The position numbers and the translations under genes were made by a program. A stretch of DNA of 64,000 nt from Vibrio sp. UBA2441 (GTDB lineage: Bacteria > Pseudomonadota > Gammaproteobacteria > Enterobacterales > Vibrionaceae), in assembly GCA_002342685.1 (NCBI GenBank), contig DDQN01000062.1, forward strand, positions 20,265 to 84,264. Direction: 5' to 3'. Below, piece by piece: positions 26,396-35,570 of this stretch. Numbering within the stretch: position 1 is the first letter of the stretch; every line of letters begins with the position of its first letter. The notes beneath the pieces were generated by a model. It searched no databases and was not told where the DNA came from. It saw only the letters and a list, made by a program, of their open reading frames with translations.

Positions 26396-27364
26396 ATGCC
26401 TATGACTACTGCAAGGAAACAGTTAGTTTCTATTGATTCAACGCCTTATTATCATTGTGTTTCTCGCTGTGTTCGTCGTAGCTTTCTTTGTGGCATTGAC
26501 CCACAAACTCAGCAAAGTTATGAACATCGAAGAGAGTGGATTGAGCACAAAATTCAATCACTATCTCACGTTTATTGTGTCGACATTTGTGCTTATGCCA
26601 TTATGAGTAATCACTATCATTTAGTACTTCACATCAATCGTGATAAAGCACTCTCTCTTTCAAATCAGCAAGTCATTGAACGTTGGCAACTTAACCACAA
26701 ACTACCTGTGTTAGTGCAACGCTGGCTTTCAAAGCAACTGACCTGCGAAGCAGAAGAAGAAGCTTGCCTTTCCATCATCGACTCGTGGCGCTCTCGCCTA
26801 TGGAATTTAAGCTGGTTTATGAAAGAGCTTAATTTTGGTATCGCCCTTCGAGCAAACATCGAAGATAACTGTAAAGGCCACTTTTGGGAGAGCCGCTTTA
26901 AAAGCCAAGCGCTTTTAGATGAACAAGCCTTAACGGCGGCCATGACTTATGTTGACTTAAACCCTATGAGAGCAGGCATTGCAGATACGCCTGAGACATC
27001 TGACTTCACCTCTATTCAGGCCAGGTTGAAAGCATTATCTAAGCAGCAAGAAACCGCTCCATTCTTATTTCCATTTGTTGGCAATCCCACCAATCAAATT
27101 ATCCAAGGTATTCCTTTTAGATTGATGGATTATATTGAACTGGTCGATTGGAGTGCTCGTCAATTCCGAGAAAATAAAGCGTCACTTGATAACTCAGCAC
27201 CCACCATTTTACAAAGGCTGGGTATCTCTCAAACCACATGGCTAGCGGCCTGCACTCGACTTGAAAAAAGTAGAGCTACTGCCGTTGGCTGTTATTGTCA
27301 CGCCAAAATAACGAAACAACACTTACAGAAGTCGAGAATTAATCTCTTCCGGTTAGATACATAA
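26396..27364 (+). mobile_element. REP-associated tyrosine transposase (RAYT, Y1_Tnp family)
   Basis: A 322-residue IS200-like single-strand transposase of the domesticated RAYT group. SNHYHLVLH (about residues 71-79) is the HUH metal-binding motif, and GHFWESRFKSQ (about 161-171) and YVDLNPMRAGI (about 183-193) are the family's conserved C-terminal blocks, the latter containing the probable catalytic Tyr. The frame is intact. There is no clear ribosome site; an ATG at 26402 is also possible. No terminal IS ends were found. Related short GGACAGGCACT sequences and a 69-bp copy of part of this gene occur at 17.2 and 22.9-23.1 kb. Confidence 0.88.
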
Positions 27365-27412
27365 GCTGTTTTAACCGCCTTACTTAACAACACTTCCAAC
27401 TTGCCATTGCAA

Positions 27413-27459
27413 GCGAGCACTCATTTCTCCCGCTCAATATTAGAGCAAGTTCAGCTCGC
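27413..27459. repeat. Imperfect inverted repeat downstream of the RAYT gene
   Basis: GCGAGC (27413-27418) and GCTCGC (27454-27459) are inverted, with an inner pair GCTC/GAGC (27432-27446). It lies about 50 nt after the transposase stop and could be a REP-like structure or a transcription end. No T-run is present. Confidence 0.4.
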
Positions 27460-27614
27460 ATTTCGGTTAGTTTCCGTATAAATATGCATCAAATTCAACT
27501 TACCTTTACGTAAAAGAAATCTTTCAATGCGTTTATATTATTCCTTGATTACAACCACCCTTAAGGTGAATGTCCTTTTGTTTACCATTACCGTAATAGT
27601 GCATCGGCAGATGG

Positions 27615-28358
27615 CTAAATTTTATTGTTTCTTATCAGGTCCTGATTTAAATTTTCTTTATAGATTTTATAGGCTTTTTCATCTCTGACAGCGTCTTCCC
27701 TGTAAAAGATAAATCCTAAACTTCTCCGTTGGAATTCGCTTCTGTTATTGTTCGCTCTATGAATCGTAAGCGAATGATGCACCAGTAAATCTCCCGCCTC
27801 CGCTTCCATCTGCACTTCCTGAGTTCTATCTTCATCGTTCCAGTCTGAAATCGATTGCGAGAAGCCTAAAGTTTGAGTTTTCCCATGTTCCCGCAGCCCT
27901 TTTTTATGTGAACCGGGTATGTAACTAACGGCCCCGTTCTTTGCGTCTGCATGACCTAAAGATAACCACATGGTGACCGCCTGTTGAGGTTGAATCATAA
28001 AGTAATAGCCATCCTGATGAGGAGGAGTTTCCCGGCCAATTTTAGGTAACTTATTAAAGTACTGCATATTTTTTAGCACCGCTTTTCCACCAAGTAGCTG
28101 CTCTGCTAACTCTACAATAGGTCGGGATGTCGCCAGTTCATTAAAAAATGATTCATGTTCATACAGCTTTTGAACTTGTTTAACAGATGACGCCTGTGAA
28201 ATATCTTCAAAATAAACGATTTCTCTTGGTAAATTTATTGCCTTTTCACTAATAAATTTATTGGTATTTTCAATAACTTCTTTCAATTTTTTAGCATTTA
28301 AAAAATTCCGAACCACCACATACCCGTCACGATCAAAATCCGTTTTTAATCTAGTCAT
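27615..28358 (-). CDS. Phytanoyl-CoA dioxygenase (PhyH) family protein
   Basis: A 247-residue Fe(II)/2-oxoglutarate oxygenase-like protein. The iron-binding HQD of PHQDGYYFMIQP lies near residue 110, and the distal His with the 2-oxoglutarate Arg is in HHSLTIHRANNNRSEFQRR near 197-215. The start at 28358 (GGTGG upstream) is preferred to in-frame upstream codons. The family hydroxylates varied substrates (phytanoyl-CoA, ectoine, phosphonates), so the substrate is unknown. Upstream lies an orphan SiaP-like gene, but a strong terminator separates them. Confidence 0.82.
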   Translation of the reverse strand: MTRLKTDFDRDGYVVVRNFLNAKKLKEVIENTNKFISEKAINLPREIVYFEDISQASSVKQVQKLYEHESFFNELATSRPIVELAEQLLGGKAVLKNMQYFNKLPKIGRETPPHQDGYYFMIQPQQAVTMWLSLGHADAKNGAVSYIPGSHKKGLREHGKTQTLGFSQSISDWNDEDRTQEVQMEAEAGDLLVHHSLTIHRANNNRSEFQRRSLGFIFYREDAVRDEKAYKIYKENLNQDLIRNNKI

Positions 28359-28496
28359 ATTGCCACCACTTGTTTTATATATTTTTAATATCTCAATAGA
28401 TTTATTTACAATAAATGGCTGGAATGGGCAGATTCTTGTCAATTATGATCGACTTTGAGTTTAGGCTTAACATTGATCACTGAAGAGACAAATAAC

Positions 28497-28530
28497 AAAA
28501 AGCCCTATAACCGTAATTATGTTATAGGGC
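28497..28530 (-). terminator. Terminator of the orphan siaP paralogue
   Basis: GCCCTATAAC and GTTATAGGGC form a perfect 10-bp stem with a 9-nt loop, followed on the minus strand by five T. It lies 43 nt past the stop of the binding protein gene and makes that gene monocistronic. Confidence 0.9.
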
Positions 28531-28572
28531 AGATAATTCTAAGGAGGGTAAATATACAAAACATAACCTGCT

Positions 28573-29535
28573 TTATATTTTTAGTATTTCAGAAATAACA
28601 TCCTTGCCTAGATCAGCATTGAATTCTGCGTACATTGGTGACATTGCTTTACGAAGAACCTTCATGTCCGGATAAGTGACTTCAACACCCTTACCTTCAA
28701 AATAGGAGATTAGTTTGCTTTCTTTATCCTGTACCGATTTAGTATGAAATGATTCGGCATAATCAGCAGCAATCTGCACCATTTTTTTCTGCTCTACACT
28801 TAACGAACTCCACACCTTAGAAGACACAATTAGCATGGTGTCATCCACCAGATGATTGGTCATTGCAAGGTTACTTTGAACCTCATAGAACTTCATTGTG
28901 TTGATGGTATGTAGTGGATTCTCTTGCCCATCCACCGCGTTTGTTTGTAGCGCTAAATAAACCTCTGAAAACGACATTGGTGTAGGAGACGCGCCAACTA
29001 AACGGGCAAATCCAAGCAAGGTTTTTGCGTTAGGCACCCTCAATTTTAACCCGGCAAAGTCATCGATAGTATTTAAAGCACGGTTAGACGTAGTTTCTCG
29101 GGTACCGTTATACCACGTATTCAAAGCATACCAGCCGTGATCTTTTTCCATTTTCTCACGAATAGATTGTCCGAAACTGGAAGAGAAAATTCTCTGTGCA
29201 TGTTGATGGTCCTTAACCACGTACGGAAGATCCATAGCACTAGCCCTAGGGATCCATAACCCAACTCTTCCCATGCTGGCAAAGGTCAAACCAAGGTCAC
29301 CCATAGTTAATTGTTGTAACATTGCTCTGTCATCACCCAATACGGCGCTTGGAAACAACGAAACTGATAAATCACCTTGACTCAGCTCACTCAGTTTTTT
29401 TGAAAACACTTCTGCTGACTGATATTCCAATGATCCCGCCGCAGCCTGCATTCCAAATTTTATCTCAGTACTGGCGTTAATAGTAAAACTAACCATAGAC
29501 GCGACCAATGCTAACATTCCGATTTTATTTTTCAT
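28573..29535 (-). CDS. Orphan SiaP-like TRAP substrate-binding protein
   Basis: A 320-residue periplasmic DctP-family protein with a signal peptide (cleavage near residue 21). It is very similar to SiaP at 6471-7436: NTWYNGTRETTSNRAL, GLKLRVPNAK and SEVYLALQTNAVDGQENP are nearly the same, so the arginines for sialic acid carboxylate binding are kept. No small or large permease subunits accompany it. The ATG at 29535 has AAGGA upstream and is preferred over 29559. It probably binds a sialic acid or a related nonulosonate and feeds the SiaQM permease at 4.6-6.4 kb (inference). Confidence 0.88.
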   Translation of the reverse strand: MKNKIGMLALVASMVSFTINASTEIKFGMQAAAGSLEYQSAEVFSKKLSELSQGDLSVSLFPSAVLGDDRAMLQQLTMGDLGLTFASMGRVGLWIPRASAMDLPYVVKDHQHAQRIFSSSFGQSIREKMEKDHGWYALNTWYNGTRETTSNRALNTIDDFAGLKLRVPNAKTLLGFARLVGASPTPMSFSEVYLALQTNAVDGQENPLHTINTMKFYEVQSNLAMTNHLVDDTMLIVSSKVWSSLSVEQKKMVQIAADYAESFHTKSVQDKESKLISYFEGKGVEVTYPDMKVLRKAMSPMYAEFNADLGKDVISEILKI

Positions 29536-30154
29536 TTTATTATTTCCTTTAGTATACAAGTGTTCATAAACTTTTATTTCTAAATATAAAGCTACATGCT
29601 CACCTATATATATTCTGTGATCTGGTAATTATTTTCTCTTAAATTCATATATGGTTATTAATGACAATTTAAATTATGTAAACTTGTTAAATAGTCTAGA
29701 TATATCTGTCATAATTAATGTATTACTACAATTTTATGGAGCACAAATGACAACTACAAAAATCTATTTAGACAAAAATATTTTCCAGAAATGACAAATG
29801 AAAACTCTAAATCTAATCCTATTCATTTCAAGCGAACTTTAAACGCATAACCAACTGATTGATAATACATTAATACTATTACAGCCCAGCTATTGCGTGA
29901 GACTGAAATGAGTGCCAATTCAATCGATATAGTCCCTTAAAATGAAAATATTGGCAAATCTGCTCATTGTATTGTCTTGCATGCTCAAGCAAACTTAAAA
30001 ATGACCAAGATCACAATCCTTAATATATTAAAACGCAATAATTACAAAATAGAGCTGAATGTCTGATGAGTTTTTGATAAATAAGCGGCCTCATGCTCTA
30101 CTCTGGTGTTAATATTGAAATGATAATCCCGATTTATCAATTAGAGACATAAAG
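29536..30154. promoter_or_regulatory. Long divergent intergenic region, siaP-like/araC
   Basis: This 619-nt, very A/T-rich region lies between the orphan siaP-like gene and an araC-family gene. A CRP-like site reads TGTGA-N6-TCATT on the minus strand at 30000-30015. At 29747-29794 a 15-codon frame (MTTTKIYLDKNIFQK) has a good GGAG ribosome site five nt upstream; it may be a leader peptide or a gene scrap. No other gene is supportable. Confidence 0.4.
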
Positions 30155-30979
30155 ATGAGAGTTCTTTTTTCCGATTACGGTATTTTTGATGATCAGCGTA
30201 GAATTGGGCCAATTCAATGGCCTCATTTTGATTTGCTATTTATTCATCAGGGCTCCGTTGAGTTAAGTGTGAACAATGACACTTTTACTCTTTCACAAGA
30301 TCAAGCCATTATCATTTTTCCATATACCGATTTTGCCGGGCATTCTTTAACAAAGTCCAGCAAAGGTTCTGTGCATCACTTTCAATTAAACAACGCAGAG
30401 CTCCATCAAAATGGCTTCCAACATCTTTCAGATAAATTTCATAAACAGAGGGGTTTTATACTGCTCGACACCCGTGGCAAAGAAACATTACGCCAGTATA
30501 TTTGTAGCTCTTTAGAGCTGGAACTTAAGGTAGAAGAAACTATATTAGAGGCTGCACAGAATCATCTGCTTTCACTGTTTCTACTATTTTCTTATGCCGA
30601 CAATATCTATGTGGATGAAGTCATCAGTTACCATTCACCTGAACAAAAAATAGCCGATTTTCTCACTAAAGATTTAGCGTCAAATTACAGTTTAGAAGAG
30701 ATCGCAAATTTAGTTCATCTTTCCCCAAGTCATGTCAGAAGACTGTTTAAAAAACGTTTTAACATGGGGCCAAATAAATACCACACCCAACTTAAAGTGG
30801 CTGAAGCCTGCAAGCTACTACGTGAAAGTAACGAACCCATTAAATCTATCTATCAGAGCCTTGGCTTCAGTGATTTATCTAACTTTTATCGCGTCTTCCG
30901 TCTGCATACAGGAAAACCACCAGCCTGCTACCGCAAAGAGAGCCAACAACCAAATGTAGCATCTTCGATAAAAGCTTAA
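30155..30979 (+). CDS. AraC-family transcriptional regulator
   Basis: A 274-residue protein with an N-terminal cupin-like sensing domain (about residues 1-150) and a C-terminal pair of helix-turn-helix motifs (about 165-265: YSLEEIANLVHLSPSHVRRLFKKRF and IKSIYQSLGFSDLSNFYRVFR). It is divergent from the orphan siaP-like gene across a 619-nt region, so it is the likely regulator of that gene and perhaps of the PhyH gene. The ligand is unknown. Confidence 0.88.
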   Translation: MRVLFSDYGIFDDQRRIGPIQWPHFDLLFIHQGSVELSVNNDTFTLSQDQAIIIFPYTDFAGHSLTKSSKGSVHHFQLNNAELHQNGFQHLSDKFHKQRGFILLDTRGKETLRQYICSSLELELKVEETILEAAQNHLLSLFLLFSYADNIYVDEVISYHSPEQKIADFLTKDLASNYSLEEIANLVHLSPSHVRRLFKKRFNMGPNKYHTQLKVAEACKLLRESNEPIKSIYQSLGFSDLSNFYRVFRLHTGKPPACYRKESQQPNVASSIKA

Positions 30980-31056
30980 GACGGCAATGTAGATAGTTGG
31001 TTAGTCCTTCATTCTTTTCTATACTCTAGTAGGGCATATAGGATGCGGAGGTTTAT

Positions 31057-31536
31057 ATGACCATAGCAACTCGATTCGACCATTATTTGGCAGAGCATCA
31101 TATTCGTTATCAAACACTTGCTCACAGCCATAGTAACAGCTCAATTCACAGTGCAATTGCGGCGAGTATTCCCCCAATGAGTGTCGCTAAAGGTATTATT
31201 TTAGAGGATCACGAAGGTCGGCATTTAATGGCCGTACTTCCTGCAAATGCAAAGATTAGTCTAACAGCGTTAAACGAAGAACTAAATGCAAGCTATCACT
31301 TAGTTAAGGAGCATGATGTTTATAAGTTTTTCGAAGACTGTGAACATGGTGCTGTACCACCCGCAGGCAGTGCATACCATATGTCAATGGTATGTGATAA
31401 AGCGCTAACTAACCTTGATAATGTTTATCTTGAAGCTGGCGATCATGAAACTTTGTTAAAACTAGACAAAGACGCTTTTGGGAAACTTATGAGCCATAGC
31501 AAATCTTTTAGCTTCGGTAGCCAAGTTATTCATTAA
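31057..31536 (+). CDS. YbaK/ProX-family aminoacyl-tRNA deacylase-like protein
   Basis: A 159-residue protein of the YbaK/prolyl-tRNA editing domain family, which hydrolyses mischarged tRNAs. Family features are the VAKGIILEDHEGRHLMAVLPAN block (about residues 43-64, with the conserved Lys) and HGAVPPAGSAYHM (about 97-109), matching the GxxxPxG segment. AtoRv-type members of similar length are common in gammaproteobacteria. It is a single gene followed by a shared terminator. The tRNA specificity is unknown. Confidence 0.8.
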   Translation: MTIATRFDHYLAEHHIRYQTLAHSHSNSSIHSAIAASIPPMSVAKGIILEDHEGRHLMAVLPANAKISLTALNEELNASYHLVKEHDVYKFFEDCEHGAVPPAGSAYHMSMVCDKALTNLDNVYLEAGDHETLLKLDKDAFGKLMSHSKSFSFGSQVIH

Positions 31537-31562
31537 AAAGCAATTCATTACTATAACGAAGC

Positions 31563-31598
31563 AAAAGGCTTTTATTTCAATAAATATTAGCCTTTTTT
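31563..31598. terminator. Bidirectional terminator between ybaK-like gene and the methyltransferase operon
   Basis: AAAAGGCT and AGCCTTTT pair, with an inner TTTATT/AATAAA pair, and T-runs follow on both strands. It closes the plus-strand ybaK-like gene and the eight-gene minus-strand operon. Confidence 0.75.
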
Positions 31599-31611
31599 AT
31601 ATAAAGAGAAT

Positions 31612-32289
31612 TTAGGCTTGTCTGTACAAACAGGTTTTACTTTCGCAGTATTCGCATGTGTCTTTCAAAAATTTAACCTGCTCTCCTACTGCCCAAATCC
31701 CTGTCAACGTTTTGATCGGCGACATTAATGAATGCTCAGATAGTGATATGTTGACATGGTCATTATCAATAAAATCTAATAATGCCTTTTGATCAGAAAC
31801 ACACCAATCACAATAGCCCGGACCATATTTGTTGCTATGAGACAGATGCTCGATTTTGTGTCTCTTTTTCATTTTTGCACAGAGCAGCTGTACCGATTTC
31901 TCAACAATCATCGTTCCGAACAAATCATAGTAATACCCTTTGAGGTAATCCTGTGCCAGGTTCGATTGTTGGGCTATTTGATGCAGGTTATCACCAGCAG
32001 TACAGGTAAATATCACACACAGGTTTGCACGGCGCATTTTTTTTGCCAGTTTGTCGCCAACATAAAATGCCTGGCCATCAATGAACGCAGTAGCTGTTTT
32101 GGAATCTACACGAAATGAGACCATTCTCGTCTCCGCTAGAATTTTTGTCTCTTTTTCTGCCCGATCGAGTAGATCTGCACAACTAGTTTGAATATCAGAT
32201 AACCTAGAACGGCTTTTGCTCGCTAGATCTGACAAGGTAAGATTTAAGTCTGAAAAAGGAATGGTGTATTTCTCTACTAATTCACTCAT
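31612..32289 (-). CDS. MetH-activation-domain-like corrinoid accessory protein
   Basis: A 225-residue protein related to the reactivation domain of cobalamin-dependent methionine synthase. SNKYGPGYCDWCVSDQ near residue 151 matches the domain's RxSPGYGDWPLSDQ segment, LSEHSLMSPIKTLTGIWAVG near 183 its AdoMet-binding block, and the CEYCESKTCLYR end (three Cys) is typical of the stand-alone members found beside corrinoid methyltransferases. It is the last gene of the operon, 4 nt after the RACo-like gene. It likely helps keep the corrinoid protein in the active Co(I) state. Confidence 0.85.
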   Translation of the reverse strand: MSELVEKYTIPFSDLNLTLSDLASKSRSRLSDIQTSCADLLDRAEKETKILAETRMVSFRVDSKTATAFIDGQAFYVGDKLAKKMRRANLCVIFTCTAGDNLHQIAQQSNLAQDYLKGYYYDLFGTMIVEKSVQLLCAKMKKRHKIEHLSHSNKYGPGYCDWCVSDQKALLDFIDNDHVNISLSEHSLMSPIKTLTGIWAVGEQVKFLKDTCEYCESKTCLYRQA

Positions 32290-32293
32290 CTCG

Positions 32294-34021
32294 CTACCCG
32301 TTAAACAAAATATTATCGGCGTACAATCGGTTGAACTCCTTTACCTTTGCTAAGTTGACTAATTGCATTGATTGTAAAATTTGACTCATGTCCTGTTTTC
32401 GGTTTGAGGTTAAACCGTACTTCACTGCTCCCGCCAAAGAGGTATTTCCCTTCACGACAATTTTGTCTCTTAACTGCACCGGAAAAATCCCCACTTTAAC
32501 CAGATTTTCTATCGACACATTTGAACCAAACCCACCGGATAAATAGACATGTTGTATATCCTGATATTGGCATCCGTATTCAGAAATAAGAATATCAATG
32601 GCGGTCCTCACCGCTGATTTAGCCAGTTGCAATTCACGGACATCTTTCTGACTAAAATAGATTTCATCATTCAACATCACTTTTTGATTGTAAATCGAAT
32701 CCATCATTCCAGTACCGTCGATATAACCGCTCTCTAGCAGCAGGGCGAGCAGATCAATAGCAGCAGAGCCACACAGCCCTATCGGTTCGAGACCTGCCAC
32801 CGTTTCCAGTTCAAACTCTCCCTGAATACTGTGTGTCACTCTTGAGATTGCACCAGCTAGGCTCGGCATTCCACAGTCGAGATGCCCCCCCTCAAAAGCG
32901 GGACCACAAGCCGTTGATGCTGATAACATTCGATCCTGATTTCCAATTACCAGTTCTCCATTGGTACCAAGATCAACCATTAGATTAATCTGCTTGGTTC
33001 GATGCATATTCAGATAACTCACACCAGCAATGATATCCGCGCCAATATAAGCAGAATGACCGGGTAAAACATTCACATCACAGTCTATTTTCCGACTGTA
33101 AAAAACATCTTGAAAGGAGTGAGTCGAGCTTGCTTGTTTCAGTCCGATAAAGGGACTTACTCCAATCAAAGCAGGATTAAGACGTAACAGAAAATGCAGC
33201 ATGGTGGTATTACCTGTGATATTCAGCTCAACCACTCGGGTTACAGCAATCTGCTTTGATATCAGAGTAAATAGCGTTAAACAAGACTTACGAACAGCAT
33301 CGCATATTTTAAAAAAATGTCCGGAGTTAGAACTGGTAATTCGGTTTATCACGTCAGCACCGAAACTGACCTGGCTGTTAAGGCACTTTTCATTAGCTAA
33401 AATCTGTTTAGTACCCGCCTCAACCGCACATAGGGCAATTGTTGTTGTGCCAATATCCAAATTCAGAATGACTGGAGGTTGATTTTTATCTGCGACAGAG
33501 ACCACCTCATCATCCAGAAATATAAGGTACGGGTCAGGGATATTCCCAGAAGAACTTCCTTGCCTGGAAAGTAATTGACCCATTTTCTTTAACACGGTAT
33601 GTGACAAGTAAAGATTGTAGGTTTTTTGTATGAATAATTGGATGCTTTCCGCTTCGTCGTTAATATGATTGAGGTGAACGGTTAAAAAAGAGATTTGCCG
33701 CTCACGCTCGATTTCAGGAAACTCAAATCGGCTTTCAATATATAACGCCGATTGGTCTGTTATCGTCACTTTCGACGCTGAAAGCGAACAATAACACGCC
33801 AGTCTAAAACCTGAATCGAGTTCTGCCTGCGATAAATGCTCAATACAATGCTCACTTGCGTCAGGCGCAAAGGATATATATTGAACCTTACACTTCCCAC
33901 AGCGCCCAGCTCCATCACAAGCGGCATGACTAACAATACCGTGAGCACGTAAAAAGGAGAGCAGGTTAGTTTCCTGCCCACCAAAACGATACGTTTGACC
34001 ATTAATCTCTATTCGTTTCAT
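32294..34021 (-). CDS. RACo-type ferredoxin-ASKHA ATPase, corrinoid reductive activator
   Basis: About 575 residues from ATG 34021 (in-frame TTG at 34039 less likely). An N-terminal [2Fe-2S] ferredoxin domain has C35-x5-C41-x2-C44 and C76. The C-terminal two-thirds is a DUF4445/ASKHA ATPase: NLDIGTTTIALCAVE near residue 195 (phosphate 1), MVDLGTNGELVIGN near 345 (phosphate 2), STACGPAFEGGHL near 367 and VYLSGGFGSNV near 497 (adenosine). Such proteins (RACo, RamA-like) spend ATP to reduce Co(II) of corrinoid proteins to Co(I). It follows the corrinoid protein by 67 nt and belongs to the operon at 31.6-40.5 kb. Confidence 0.9.
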   Translation of the reverse strand: MKRIEINGQTYRFGGQETNLLSFLRAHGIVSHAACDGAGRCGKCKVQYISFAPDASEHCIEHLSQAELDSGFRLACYCSLSASKVTITDQSALYIESRFEFPEIERERQISFLTVHLNHINDEAESIQLFIQKTYNLYLSHTVLKKMGQLLSRQGSSSGNIPDPYLIFLDDEVVSVADKNQPPVILNLDIGTTTIALCAVEAGTKQILANEKCLNSQVSFGADVINRITSSNSGHFFKICDAVRKSCLTLFTLISKQIAVTRVVELNITGNTTMLHFLLRLNPALIGVSPFIGLKQASSTHSFQDVFYSRKIDCDVNVLPGHSAYIGADIIAGVSYLNMHRTKQINLMVDLGTNGELVIGNQDRMLSASTACGPAFEGGHLDCGMPSLAGAISRVTHSIQGEFELETVAGLEPIGLCGSAAIDLLALLLESGYIDGTGMMDSIYNQKVMLNDEIYFSQKDVRELQLAKSAVRTAIDILISEYGCQYQDIQHVYLSGGFGSNVSIENLVKVGIFPVQLRDKIVVKGNTSLAGAVKYGLTSNRKQDMSQILQSMQLVNLAKVKEFNRLYADNILFNG

Positions 34022-34088
34022 ATACTCAAGTGACCTCAAGATGCAGGATTCAGAGCGTCATCAACGTGTTTAGTTCAAGAAAGAACGA

Positions 34089-34724
34089 TTAACCCGGCAA
34101 TAATTCGGAAATTTTTTCGGCAGCCGTAATCGCGTCAGACGTGTAATAGTCTCCACCTGATTTAGTCACAAAATCGGCAGTAACCGGCGCTCCTCCTGCC
34201 ATCAGAATATACTTATCCCTTACCCCTCTGGCTTCAAACTCATCCACTACCGTTTTGATATACGGCATCGTTGTTGTTAGCAGAGCTGACATCATGACAA
34301 TATCAACCTGATGCTTTTCTGCTTCCTCTACATACTTTTCAGCGGGCACATCAACACCAATATCAATCAGTTCATACCCGGCGCCTTTTACCATCATCGC
34401 AACCAGATTTTTACCAATATCATGCAAATCTCCTTTCACCGTGCCGATCAGGACTCGACCTTTGGGCTCAATACCAGCCTGACTTAAGGCCTGCTCCAGA
34501 ACGTCTGTCCCAACCCCCATGGCCCGCGCTCCTATCAATACCTGTGGAACAAAAACTTCGTTTCTTTTCCAACGGTCACCCAATTCACTCATGCCAGCCA
34601 GCAAACCATCATTTAGAATGGTGACCGCTTCGATGTTTTCATTTAACGCTTGTTCTACTAACGTTTTTACTTTGTTTGCATCACCACTTTGCAGTGTGAC
34701 TGAAATGTCTTTTAAAATACTCAT
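34089..34724 (-). CDS. Cognate corrinoid protein of a methyltransferase system (MtaC-like)
   Basis: A 211-residue protein. The N-terminal helical B12 cap domain (residues 1-85) precedes a Rossmann-like cobalamin domain with the base-off motif D99-L-H101-x2-G104, then SALLTT near 151 and the AGGAPV segment near 176. This is the build of MtaC, MtbC and MttC. It carries the methyl group between a substrate-specific methyltransferase (MtaB-like, 35571-36950) and a second methyltransferase. It lies 4 nt downstream of a CobW-like gene. Confidence 0.92.
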   Translation of the reverse strand: MSILKDISVTLQSGDANKVKTLVEQALNENIEAVTILNDGLLAGMSELGDRWKRNEVFVPQVLIGARAMGVGTDVLEQALSQAGIEPKGRVLIGTVKGDLHDIGKNLVAMMVKGAGYELIDIGVDVPAEKYVEEAEKHQVDIVMMSALLTTTMPYIKTVVDEFEARGVRDKYILMAGGAPVTADFVTKSGGDYYTSDAITAAEKISELLPG

Positions 34725-34728
34725 TGCT

Positions 34729-35562
34729 CTACCTATATATCAATACCAGATTACTTTCAGAGGTGTGTTCTTCCTGTAACTGCCAATAATTAAACCCTGA
34801 CAAGGTATAACTCACCTCAAAACTCTGCCCCTGAATATGTACTCTGCCTTTAGCTCTTATCAGAGTTTTTCCTTTGTTTATTAAATACTGTTCTAACTGT
34901 TTAATATTTTGGAATCGATGACAATCCAGCAGTTGGGTTTTAAATTGATGCGTTGTTAATCCCTGACTAAGACATTTAATTTCCTGCGGAATAAATAGTT
35001 TTGGGACATCTTTCTTTTCCAATTTATTCGCACGTAATAGCAGGTTGCTATCTGGATTTATCCGTTTAACCCGAACCACGACCGAATCCAATTGCTTACA
35101 TTGATCCGTCTTATTAATCACAATTGTCGTCGCCATCCTAATTTGTTGCTGAACAAAAGGAAGGTGAGCAATTTCTGGAAAACTGGCTGCATCCACAACA
35201 ACGGTTATTGATTCGATATAAAACTGTTTGGACATTTTCGGCTGATTAAACACCTCTAACAGAGTTTCGACAATGAACACCCCTGACGGCTCAATCATTA
35301 AGCGATCTAAAGACTTAATATCTGCCAATGCATTCAGTACCAAGTTCAATTCATCTTGTAATGAACAGCAAATGCATCCCTTTGAGATCTCATAAACATA
35401 CTGAGCTTTATCCTGTAAACGTGCTGCATCTACATTGACGTGACCAAATTCATTCTCAATAACCGCAATATCCTGCCTGCCATTCAAATAAGCCAGACAA
35501 TCTAAAAGAACTGAGGTTTTACCAGCCCCGAGAAAGCCACTAATCACATTTACCGGCAGCAT
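34729..35562 (-). CDS. CobW/G3E-family GTPase, first copy
   Basis: A 277-residue P-loop GTPase. GFLGAGKTS (residues 8-16) is the Walker A motif, the CICC in KGCICCSLQDEL (about 61-73) is the metal-binding CxCC, and VINKTDQC near 148 is the NKxD guanine motif. The C-terminus is a short CobW_C-like domain. G3E proteins deliver zinc, cobalt or cobalamin-related metals to client proteins. Its place between the corrinoid protein and MtaB genes suggests zinc insertion into MtaB or handling of the corrinoid (inference). Confidence 0.85.
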   Translation of the reverse strand: MLPVNVISGFLGAGKTSVLLDCLAYLNGRQDIAVIENEFGHVNVDAARLQDKAQYVYEISKGCICCSLQDELNLVLNALADIKSLDRLMIEPSGVFIVETLLEVFNQPKMSKQFYIESITVVVDAASFPEIAHLPFVQQQIRMATTIVINKTDQCKQLDSVVVRVKRINPDSNLLLRANKLEKKDVPKLFIPQEIKCLSQGLTTHQFKTQLLDCHRFQNIKQLEQYLINKGKTLIRAKGRVHIQGQSFEVSYTLSGFNYWQLQEEHTSESNLVLIYR

Positions 35563-35570
35563 AAGCTTAC

